From: an uncultured Sphingobacteriaceae bacterium
Lineage (GTDB): Bacteria > Bacteroidota > Bacteroidia > Sphingobacteriales > Sphingobacteriaceae
Direction: 5' to 3'
Length of the DNA: 64,000 nucleotides
Assembly (NCBI GenBank): GCA_946887045.1
Contig: CAMPKC010000021.1
Location: forward strand, 4,420-68,419
The position numbers and the translations under genes were made by a program. Position 1 is the first letter of the stretch. The number at the start of each line of letters is the position of its first letter. Of the stretch, positions 36,157 to 43,017 are shown piece after piece. The notes under the pieces are model-generated. The model made no database searches, was not told where the DNA came from, and saw only the letters and a list, made by a program, of their open reading frames with translations.

Positions 36157-36798
36157 ATGCAAGATATTAAAAACATCATTTTCGATTATGGTAACGTCAT
36201 TTTCATGATCGATTTTTTAAAAACACAGCACTCATTCACCGAACTGGGAATTGATAATGTAGAAACCTTTTTCGGTCATGCCGGACACGACCCGCTTTTT
36301 AGCGAATTCGAAAAAGGAAACATAGATTCTGCTGCATTTCGGGACGGAATACGCAGATTAACAAACAAGACAAATTTGACCGATCAACAAATTGATGATA
36401 CATGGAACTCCCTTTTAATCGGCGTTCCTCCCGTTAATCATCAGATTTTGTTAGAAGCTAAAAAAAATTACCGCACGTTTCTGTTAAGTAATATCAACGA
36501 AATACATCTGATTTACATTACCACTTACCTGCAGCAAACTTATCAGATTGAGTCGAATGATGGTTTCTTTGAGAAAGTGTATTACTCTCATTTAATAAGA
36601 CTCAGGAAACCGAACCGGGAGATATTTGAACATGTAATAAACGACAGTGATTTGAATGTATCTGAGACTCTTTTTATCGACGATAGTCCGCAACATCTAA
36701 AAACCGCAGCGGAAATGGGATTTCAAACTCATTTGATGACAAGAGATGACTCCCTGGAAAAGTTTATGTACGGCTCTGGTTTACTTAACCGGGCTTAG
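36157..36798 (+). CDS. HAD-superfamily hydrolase, YihX-like
   Basis: About 213 residues from ATG 36157. A TTG at 36148 is in frame, but CATCTTTG at 36136-36143 looks like the -7 element, so the ATG fits a short leader. Motif I IIFDYGNVIF is the form seen in YihX-type phosphatases, LLSNINEIH is motif II, and LRKPNREIFEHV then FIDDSPQHLKTA complete the set. The substrate, probably a sugar phosphate, is unknown. The 3' end overlaps the convergent membrane-protein gene by 18 bp. Confidence 0.85.
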   Translation: MQDIKNIIFDYGNVIFMIDFLKTQHSFTELGIDNVETFFGHAGHDPLFSEFEKGNIDSAAFRDGIRRLTNKTNLTDQQIDDTWNSLLIGVPPVNHQILLEAKKNYRTFLLSNINEIHLIYITTYLQQTYQIESNDGFFEKVYYSHLIRLRKPNREIFEHVINDSDLNVSETLFIDDSPQHLKTAAEMGFQTHLMTRDDSLEKFMYGSGLLNRA

Positions 36799-37584
36799 AA
36801 AACTATTGTCAATATATTTATTCTTTATCTTCTTACCAAGATACATCACCATAAGTTGAACGATAAGGCATACAATCGTGGCAAGCAGGAAGGTGTAGCC
36901 GATGGTCGAAGTTTGGAGATAATGAGAAATTATAACAAAGAATACGCAGAATGAAAATAAGCTAACAATAACTCCTCTTAAAAGCCTTACACACGCATTT
37001 GATCCATACAGATGGTGAGTGGTAACCGCGAAAATTGTCCCGAATATCGGAAATGTGCTAAGCAAGCCACTTAACTTGGGTCCAAGATTAGCAGAAATAT
37101 AGGTTAAGCCGATTATAAATAAAGTTGCTGTAATCATTCTCAAGGGGATATCCCAGCTTGGGGGTACAATTTTTAACTCTTCCTCCCGGTATTTCGGGAA
37201 AAACACAAGAAAAGCCAGGAGCGCAGAAACGGTGAGGATAAATGTTGGTAGAAGTGTAAAATCAAATTGCCGCAGAAAAAATGTGGCACCCAAATATGCT
37301 ACCCATCCTGTTAAAGCTGAGATAAACCAGCTGAATCTTTTAGAGAGCGCAGCATAAACAGTAGAGTAGAAGGCAAGAGAAACTGCGCCCAGAACAATCC
37401 CTTTGGCCGATAAACTTGCAAATGCATTGCCATGATCGAGTGCCAAAAACAAAGCAATAGGGCCGGCGTTTAAAGGCAACCCGATTAAAATACCGCTAAT
37501 AGAATGTCCATACTTTCGCCCTGCCCAGGTGGCAACACCTGTTAATAGAGGGGTAAGAAATAATTTAAGAGCTAAAACATGCAC
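36781..37584 (-). CDS. Polytopic membrane protein of unknown function
   Basis: 267 residues with about eight hydrophobic helices and few polar loops. The N-terminal segment has GVATWAGRKYGHSISGILIGLPLNAGP, and a related Gly/Pro-rich pattern recurs past the middle (GPKLSGLLSTFPIFGTIFAV), suggesting an internal repeat. I do not recognise a characterised family. It overlaps the end of the HAD gene tail to tail by 18 bp. A transport role is possible but not shown. Confidence 0.75.
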   Translation of the reverse strand: MHVLALKLFLTPLLTGVATWAGRKYGHSISGILIGLPLNAGPIALFLALDHGNAFASLSAKGIVLGAVSLAFYSTVYAALSKRFSWFISALTGWVAYLGATFFLRQFDFTLLPTFILTVSALLAFLVFFPKYREEELKIVPPSWDIPLRMITATLFIIGLTYISANLGPKLSGLLSTFPIFGTIFAVTTHHLYGSNACVRLLRGVIVSLFSFCVFFVIISHYLQTSTIGYTFLLATIVCLIVQLMVMYLGKKIKNKYIDNSFLSPVK

Positions 37585-37787
37585 TGCACAAAGTTAAATC
37601 TTCAGATACTCGCAATCAATGTTAAAGGGAAAGCTTCAGCATTTTTATAAAACAATGACAGTGGGTTATTTTTCTGATATTTTTTAAGAAGGCTCCAAAT
37701 AAGTCAGAAAATTTAAAATTTATCGAAAAAAGCCGCAACTCCCCTTTCCTTCTGTAAACAAACTCTAAGCCCAGCTGTTTAATCGAT

Positions 37788-38102
37788 ATGGAAGATTACC
37801 AAACAGTAGTAGAAGCACTTGCCGGATTGAAACAAAGAGGTTTTACGTTAGATTTTAACCTTGCAAACGGCACACTGCATAATAGTTCTGAAAATATAAA
37901 TTTACAGCCAGAAGATTTCAGAATTTCAGAAATTTACCGGTTCGAAGGGATGTCAGATCCAGCGGATAATACTGTAGTTTATGGCATCGAATCAGACAAG
38001 TATCATGTAAAAGGAGTATTCCTGAACGCTTATGGAGTTTATTCGGATGATGTCTCGGAAGAGCTTCTTAAAAAGCTGAATACACATGAAGAAAACATCT
38101 AA
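37788..38102 (+). CDS. Small conserved protein often labelled phosphoribosylpyrophosphate synthetase
   Basis: 104 residues: MEDYQTVVEALAGLKQRGFTLDFNL, then DFRISEIYRFEGMSDPADN, VVYGIESDKYHVKGVFLNAYG. Proteins like this are common in Bacteroidota and carry a misleading PRPP synthetase label in databases, as far as I recall; no PRPP-synthetase motif is present. It is probably cytoplasmic. It sits at the left edge of the stress-protein island, with no operator of the island type before it. Confidence 0.7.
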   Translation: MEDYQTVVEALAGLKQRGFTLDFNLANGTLHNSSENINLQPEDFRISEIYRFEGMSDPADNTVVYGIESDKYHVKGVFLNAYGVYSDDVSEELLKKLNTHEENI

Positions 38103-38142
38103 TGAATTACGCCCGCATAGCGCTGATTAAAAATATAGTCCT

Positions 38143-38172
38143 GAATTCTCTGCCTGAGACAGGCAGGAATTC
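38143..38172. repeat. Hairpin with EcoRI-palindrome ends
   Basis: GAATTC-T-CTGCCTG, loop AGA, CAGGCAG-GAATTC forms a 13-bp stem with one bulged T. It lies between convergent genes at 38102 and 38229 without a T-run. It may be a terminator or a dispersed repeat. Confidence 0.5.
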
Positions 38173-38228
38173 AAGGGACCATACTAGCATTTTTCAGGCT
38201 ACTAAAAATAATTTTCTCGTTTTAGCTA

Positions 38229-38906
38229 TTATTCTTCATCCAAAGCATATTCCGGAATTTCTACCTGCAAATAATTCTCCACACCATTCACTCCCGGAGC
38301 TGCCCATGCAGCGCTTTCAGCATCCTCCTTTTCGGCTAATGAGCGGACTTTCCCGCGGAGAGTAACAATACTGCCCATTACCGTAACAGATACTTTTCCA
38401 GCATCAATACTTGCACTTCTTTGAAAAGCGGCGCCAATTTTATCCTGGATATCTGCCGAAGTGACCTGCGGTTTAATAGTGATCAAATTAGTAACCGAAC
38501 GAACTCCGGCTATATTTTCGATGGCGGCCCTGACTGTATTACGCTGATATGCCCAGTCTACCTGTCCTTCAAGCTTAACGTGGCCGTCTTCAACTTTTAT
38601 CTTAATCTTTTCATCTTGAACTGTAGTATGCCATTTCAATGCGTTGAGCACAGCTTCAGCAATTTCTGCATCTGTTTTACGATCTTCCGGAGAAATACCC
38701 ACATGAATATCTTCAGCAACGGCTTTAACCCCGGCCACCCTCTTAGCGGTTTTTTCGGCGGCCAGCTTCTCTGCATAACTATCAACAGTGCCCGAAAGTG
38801 TTACAATACCATTATTGACAGCAACCCCGATTTGCGATGCGTTTACAGAAGGTTCCCACTTAAGTTCTTCTATTACGTCTTTTTGAATTTGAAGATCTGT
38901 TTTCAT
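38229..38906 (-). CDS. Triple-BON-domain protein
   Basis: 225 residues made of three BON domains (about 3-70, 78-147, 150-222), each with the central Gly pattern, for example NNGIVTLSGTVDSYAEKLAAEKTA and DGHVKLEGQVDW. There is no signal peptide. BON domains bind membranes or ligands and occur in osmotic and oxidative stress proteins. A close paralogue is encoded at 41577. The upstream region has two perfect TGA-N6-TCA operators in the shared arrangement. Confidence 0.9.
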   Translation of the reverse strand: MKTDLQIQKDVIEELKWEPSVNASQIGVAVNNGIVTLSGTVDSYAEKLAAEKTAKRVAGVKAVAEDIHVGISPEDRKTDAEIAEAVLNALKWHTTVQDEKIKIKVEDGHVKLEGQVDWAYQRNTVRAAIENIAGVRSVTNLITIKPQVTSADIQDKIGAAFQRSASIDAGKVSVTVMGSIVTLRGKVRSLAEKEDAESAAWAAPGVNGVENYLQVEIPEYALDEE

Positions 38907-38941
38907 AAAATTAGAGTGATAATTGTGATATAATTCTTCAT

Positions 38942-39006
38942 CAAAGGAACGCTAAACTTAAATTTTACCAAATGATTATTGTCAAACCACTGCTTGACTC
39001 TAATCA
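38942..39006 (-). promoter_or_regulatory. Regulon promoter 3: BON protein 38229
   Basis: Distal operator TGACTCTAATCA (38995-39006) and proximal TGATTATTGTCA (38973-38984, plus-strand reading) have centres 22 bp apart. The proximal centre is 33 bp from TTCCTTTG (38949 to 38942, minus). A TTG at 38971-38969 would fit a -33 box; this is the only one of the group with it. Confidence 0.7.
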
Positions 39007-39285
39007 ATTAACAATGAGACAAATAAAACTCCAACAACATTCCTCCGGTCGATTTTCAAAGCGTTTATTAACGTTAACATCCTCATTGGTTGAGATGAGT
39101 TGATGAGATGATGAAATCAGAGAATCGATCTTCCTTCAAGACCAGGGATTTTTATTTTATCCTCCGAAGATTCGGTTTTTTCCCTTACCGGATGAATGTA
39201 TTTTTTGCGCTAAATCTTAGCGAAAATCCAAGTATCTCAGGCATTTTTTTCATGATCGGTAAACCCGGAAAAAGTTTGTTCACTC

Positions 39286-39350
39286 TACTCCTAATCAACA
39301 AGATAACTGACAAAAATCAGCTATAATCTCTTAGATTAAATGAAGATTTG
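39286..39350 (+). promoter_or_regulatory. Regulon promoter 4: stress protein 39378
   Basis: Proximal operator TGACAAAAATCA (39308-39319), flanked by C and G to give a 14-bp palindrome, is centred 33 bp before AAGATTTG (39343-39350). At 22 bp upstream only a TCA half-site remains (TACTCCTAATCA, 39286-39297). Confidence 0.65.
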
Positions 39351-39377
39351 TATTGCTAAGTATAAAGGGGTGATAGG

Positions 39378-40265
39378 ATGAAGACAATACTCGTTTTTAC
39401 GGATTTTTCGAAAAAAGCCGATCACGCAGCTGAATATGCCCTGAATCTGGCTTATAAATTACAGGCAGACATTCTACTGTACAACGCGTTTACAATGGAA
39501 AATGTAACGCTGAAACAGAAATTCACTTGGGCACTTGAAGATTTTTTTGGTATTGAAGACGAAAGTAAGAAACAATTAAAAGAGCTTGCGGAACTTTATA
39601 AGCAAAAAGTAGAAGAAAACACAACAGAAAAATTTAAACCACAAATTAAATACCTCTCAAGACCAGGCAATGTGGGCAACTTAGGATCAACGCTTAAAGA
39701 TATACCCGACGCTAAAAAGATATGGCTGATCGTAATGGGAGCGAAAACCGACGATTGCCTGAGTAATTTTATATTCGGCACAAATGCTTACTCTGTAATA
39801 AGTGAAGCAACCTGTCCGGTATTATTTGTTCCACGGGAGGCGCCCGTAAAAGATCTAACGCGAATAGCAATCGCAACGGATTTGAAAAGCCCTGAACTCT
39901 CACCTTTACGCTTTTTGAAAGACTTTAAAAAGGCGTATAATTTAGAAATAATACTGGCGCATGTTTTCGTGAATAAGCAGAGGAAGCAATACAGTGAAGC
40001 AGGCCTGGTAGAACTTGAATTGTATGATGTTACCGAGGATATTGAATACCCGAAGGTTCTTTTTCAAAACATCCATGGAACAGATGTAGACGAAGATCTT
40101 AAACAATATGCATTGAAAAGCAAGATAGATATATTAGGAGTAATTCATCGACGGGAGAACGTGTTTCACAGGCTATTTCACAGCAGCACTACCCAGCTGC
40201 TAATTGATAGCGCTCAGCTCCCGCTACTTGTTTTTCCTGAATCAATGAAGAAAATTTCGGTGTAA
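39378..40265 (+). CDS. Universal stress protein, tandem-domain
   Basis: 295 residues with two USP domains. The first starts MKTILVFTDFSKKADHAAEYAL and ends with IVMGAKTDDCLSNFIFGT...CPVLFVP; the second repeats the fold and ends QLPLLVFP. The ATP-binding loop departs from G-2x-G-9x-G-S/T: the second Gly is Thr. Members help survival under starvation or low oxygen, mechanism mostly unknown. It is a paralogue of the proteins at 48487, 54814 and 59085. The island-type promoter lies just upstream. Confidence 0.9.
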   Translation: MKTILVFTDFSKKADHAAEYALNLAYKLQADILLYNAFTMENVTLKQKFTWALEDFFGIEDESKKQLKELAELYKQKVEENTTEKFKPQIKYLSRPGNVGNLGSTLKDIPDAKKIWLIVMGAKTDDCLSNFIFGTNAYSVISEATCPVLFVPREAPVKDLTRIAIATDLKSPELSPLRFLKDFKKAYNLEIILAHVFVNKQRKQYSEAGLVELELYDVTEDIEYPKVLFQNIHGTDVDEDLKQYALKSKIDILGVIHRRENVFHRLFHSSTTQLLIDSAQLPLLVFPESMKKISV

Positions 40266-40282
40266 ACATTTACACCGAAATT
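40253..40282. terminator. Bidirectional terminator, 14-bp stem
   Basis: AATTTCGGTGTAAA (40253-40266) and its exact complement (40269-40282) form a stem that starts inside the last codons of the stress protein. It lies between convergent genes; the T-runs are weak. Confidence 0.7.
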
Positions 40283-40297
40283 ATCATCCAAAAAAAT

Positions 40298-41356
40298 TTA
40301 GTATAACAGATGCCTCAATTTATTCTCGTTTAGCACCAGAATACTTCCATCAACAACATCGATTAATTTCTCTGTCCTGAATTCTTTTAAGGTTCTAATC
40401 ATAGACTCCTGAGCCGATCCGATGACGTTTGCCAGGTCTTCCCGGGATATCTCCACTACAGGCTTTCCATCTCTGGTATCTTTGAACTTATCCATAACTT
40501 CAACGATCCCTATTGCTACTTTTTTTCTGAGAGAGTTATATGCTAAATTCAATAATTTTTCTTCCTTTTCGCGAATGTTATGCGACAGCAAACCGATAAA
40601 TTGTTTTGCTACAAGCTTGTCGTTAGATATAAGCTGCAGAAAGTCAGCTTTTGGAATTAAAATCAATTGAGCATCGTCCAAAACCTGCACGGTTTCTGTA
40701 TAGTTGACATCCTCTAAAATATTAATATATCCAAAAAACTCTCCCTGGGTATACATATTGGTAATTAATTCCTTTCCGTCTTCATTAATCAGAAATTCTT
40801 TAATTTTTCCGCTTACTACGTAATAAACATTCATCGGTCGCTGACCTGCTGAATACAAAATATGCTTTTTCTTATAATGATTTACATCCCGATTTCCGGA
40901 AGTAAGATTAAAGTTTTCAGGATCATTGGCTTGCTGAATAAATCTTCGGATTCCCTTTTTATCGGGTATAACATTACGTTTCAGGCCTTCTGATTTTTTC
41001 AGCCTGATTTCAATAGTGTCCAGAAGATCAGATTCATTTACTGGCTTAATCAGATAATCATCAGCACCCATGCTCATTGCTTTACGCTGATCAACAGTTG
41101 TATTCCGCGCTGATAAAAAAATAAACGGAATAGAAAAAGTATCGGGATGGCGACTAAGAACATGCAAAACGCCGTATCCATCCAAACAGGGCATTCCCAC
41201 ATCACACAAAATAAGATCAGGTTTTTCTTTTAAAGCTTTTTCGACCCCTTCCTTACCGTCTGATGCCTGAGAAACTGAATAGTTAGATAGCACGAGAATT
41301 TCAGCAAGATTTTCTCTCAATGCCACGTCATCTTCGATTATTAGGATTTTTTTCAT
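40298..41356 (-). CDS. Response regulator with CRP/FNR-type output (receiver + cNMP-binding fold + HTH)
   Basis: 352 residues. The receiver domain (1-120) has Asp9/Asp10, phospho-acceptor Asp52 (LILCDVGMP) and Lys104 (LIKPV). The cyclic-nucleotide-binding fold (about 165-280) lacks the Arg-Ser of the cAMP pocket (the segment reads NYTETVQV), and no FNR-type Cys cluster is seen. The C-terminal HTH has EISREDLANVIG and the recognition helix SAQESMIRTLKEF, keeping the Glu and Arg that contact TGA half-sites in CRP/FNR. I infer a phosphorylation-controlled activator, and it is the best candidate for binding the shared operators of this window. No histidine kinase gene is nearby. Confidence 0.9.
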   Translation of the reverse strand: MKKILIIEDDVALRENLAEILVLSNYSVSQASDGKEGVEKALKEKPDLILCDVGMPCLDGYGVLHVLSRHPDTFSIPFIFLSARNTTVDQRKAMSMGADDYLIKPVNESDLLDTIEIRLKKSEGLKRNVIPDKKGIRRFIQQANDPENFNLTSGNRDVNHYKKKHILYSAGQRPMNVYYVVSGKIKEFLINEDGKELITNMYTQGEFFGYINILEDVNYTETVQVLDDAQLILIPKADFLQLISNDKLVAKQFIGLLSHNIREKEEKLLNLAYNSLRKKVAIGIVEVMDKFKDTRDGKPVVEISREDLANVIGSAQESMIRTLKEFRTEKLIDVVDGSILVLNENKLRHLLY

Positions 41357-41491
41357 TTGGCAAAATTTAATTACTATGATAATATTTAGGTTATTAAGCA
41401 GTTTTTTATAGGCAGCTGCTCATATCAAATATACTTAACAGGTTTGATATTACATACTAAAAAAAAATAAATAAGTAGGTGAATTTCATAC

Positions 41492-41556
41492 TGATAAGTG
41501 TCATAACAACAACTGACTCACATCAAAGGAAACAACGGACAAACGAGCTAGTTTTA
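41492..41556 (+). promoter_or_regulatory. Regulon promoter 5: BON protein 41577
   Basis: Two perfect operators TGATAAGTGTCA (41492-41503) and TGACTCACATCA (41514-41525) are 22 bp apart centre to centre. The proximal one is 33 bp before TAGTTTTA (41549-41556). The divergent regulator gene starts 136 bp to the left but shows no matching -7 box on its side. Confidence 0.7.
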
Positions 41557-41576
41557 CCTAAGCAATTTTAGTTATA

Positions 41577-42230
41577 ATGAAAACCGATCAAGATATTCAA
41601 AAAGATGTGATGGATGAATTGCGATGGGTCCCGGCACTCAATTCAACCGAGATTGGAGTGGCCGTTCACAACGGCATTGTTACATTAAGCGGCACCGTTC
41701 CATTTTATTCTGATAAGCTTGCAGCGGAAGAAGCAGCTAAACGAGTAAAGGGTGTTAAAGCTGTTGCCGAAGATATCGAGGTAAGTTTAACCCCCAATGC
41801 GCAATTATCTGACTCGCAAATAGCAGAAAGTGTGGTAAGAGCTCTGGAATGGAATACTTCTGTTCCGCACGAAAACATAAAGATAAAAGTTGATGATGGC
41901 AGAGTAACTCTGGAAGGAGAAGTAGACTGGCTGTATCAAAAAGAAGCAGCCTTAAACGCCATAAGATACTTGAGGGGTGTAAAAGGCATTGGAAACTGGA
42001 TTACGGTAAAACCAAAAATTAACACTGCTATTATTAAGGAAAATATCCGCAAGGCACTTGAAAGAAGCGCTGATTTCGAAGCTGACAAAATCATAATAGA
42101 TACTCTGGGAAGTAAAGTAATACTAAAAGGTTCTGCACGCTCCTGGAATGAAAGAAAAGAAGTAGAAAGAGCCGCGGCCTCAGCCCCAGGCGTAACCGAA
42201 GTCGACGATCAATTGGCTGTTGTGTACTGA
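41577..42230 (+). CDS. Triple-BON-domain protein (paralogue)
   Basis: 217 residues, three BON domains, closely similar to the protein at 38229 along its whole length (for example NGIVTLSGTV and KRVKGVKAVAEDIEV). There is no signal peptide, so a cytoplasmic or membrane-peripheral place is likely. It is divergent from the CRP-type response regulator and has two perfect operators upstream. The duplication plus identical control suggests dosage or paired function in the stress response. Confidence 0.9.
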   Translation: MKTDQDIQKDVMDELRWVPALNSTEIGVAVHNGIVTLSGTVPFYSDKLAAEEAAKRVKGVKAVAEDIEVSLTPNAQLSDSQIAESVVRALEWNTSVPHENIKIKVDDGRVTLEGEVDWLYQKEAALNAIRYLRGVKGIGNWITVKPKINTAIIKENIRKALERSADFEADKIIIDTLGSKVILKGSARSWNERKEVERAAASAPGVTEVDDQLAVVY

Positions 42231-42248
42231 TATACTTCTTCACGGGAA

Positions 42249-42280
42249 CAGGAAACTTTTAGTTTCCTGCTCTCTCCTTT
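42249..42280 (+). terminator. Terminator after BON protein 41577
   Basis: The 9-bp stem CAGGAAACT/AGTTTCCTG (42249-42257, 42261-42269) with loop TTT is followed by a pyrimidine tail ending in four T. It separates convergent genes. Confidence 0.7.
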
Positions 42281-42291
42281 TAGTCAACAAA

Positions 42292-43017
42292 TTATCGGTG
42301 TTCAAACAACCATTTAATGGGTGATACTTTCTTTTTTGGTGTAAGTCCGTATCCTTTAATACATTTCTCTTTTATCAGTTCTAATGCTTCATCTACCGAA
42401 TCGGTTATGAGAAACAGATGCAAATCATTTTCGGAGATGGTACCATTTAACATCATCAGCCTTATATGCTGTTCGAGTTCAATGTAATAGTCTTTACAAA
42501 AAATAATTATCGGAAACTGTTTAATCTTTTTGGTCTGAATTAAAGTAAGAGCTTCAAAGTATTCATCCAAAGTACCGAAACCGCCGGGCATTACCACGAA
42601 AGCAAATGAGTACTTCACCAAAAGGATTTTCCTAACGAAGAAATGCTTTATATTGACCCATCTGTCGAGATAAGCATTTGGCACCTGTTCTCTCGGAAGT
42701 ACGATATTACAGCCAACAGACCTGCCTCCCACGTCTTTTGCTCCGCGATTGGCAGCCTCCATTAAACCCGGTCCGCCACCCGTCATAACTGTAAATCCAA
42801 GTTTAGCCACCTCAGAAGCTATCTGCCTGGTTAACCGATAGAATTTATGATCTTCTTTAAACCTGGCAGAACCAAAAAAAGTAATGCAGGGACCGGCAAA
42901 ATGCAAGGTTCTGAAACCATGAATCATTTGCAAGAAAGCACTTACAGCGAATAAAAAATCTTGCCACCGCGATTGCGGGCCTTCTAAGAATTTAATTTCC
43001 TGATCTGACGATTTCAT
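42292..43017 (-). CDS. LOG-family protein (cytokinin riboside 5'-monophosphate phosphoribohydrolase-like)
   Basis: 241 residues with the LOG motifs GGGPGLMEAANRGA and PGGFGTLDEYFEAL. Family enzymes cleave nucleoside monophosphates at the N-glycosidic bond; in bacteria the target is often AMP or unknown. An extra N-terminal region (about 60 residues) precedes the core. The start lies inside the end of the PEP synthase gene (26-bp overlap), so translation is coupled to it. The pair is driven by the promoter upstream of the synthase. Confidence 0.88.
   Translation of the reverse strand: MKSSDQEIKFLEGPQSRWQDFLFAVSAFLQMIHGFRTLHFAGPCITFFGSARFKEDHKFYRLTRQIASEVAKLGFTVMTGGGPGLMEAANRGAKDVGGRSVGCNIVLPREQVPNAYLDRWVNIKHFFVRKILLVKYSFAFVVMPGGFGTLDEYFEALTLIQTKKIKQFPIIIFCKDYYIELEQHIRLMMLNGTISENDLHLFLITDSVDEALELIKEKCIKGYGLTPKKKVSPIKWLFEHR

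Larger units (their letters stand above)
38907..39377. other. 471-bp divergent control region
   Basis: It holds the promoters of the BON gene (38942-39006) and of the first stress protein (39286-39350). Between them a 6-bp hairpin (39208-39222) with flanking T and A runs is visible. A 72-codon frame at 39108 crosses the operator and is not accepted as a gene. Confidence 0.6.

Noticed and set aside
38102..38365. 87-codon rightward frame after the 37788 gene
   Set aside because: It runs through the hairpin at 38143-38172 and antisense through the BON gene, whose three domains are clear.
39108..39326. 72-codon frame upstream of the 39378 stress protein
   Set aside because: It runs through operator positions of promoter 4, has no recognisable domain or ribosome site, and its composition looks like non-coding AT-rich DNA.
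41357..41491. Auto-regulatory operator for the response regulator-CRP gene
   Set aside because: No TGA-N6-TCA site with a -7 box at 33 bp faces this gene; the two sites at 41492-41525 fit the BON gene on the other side.
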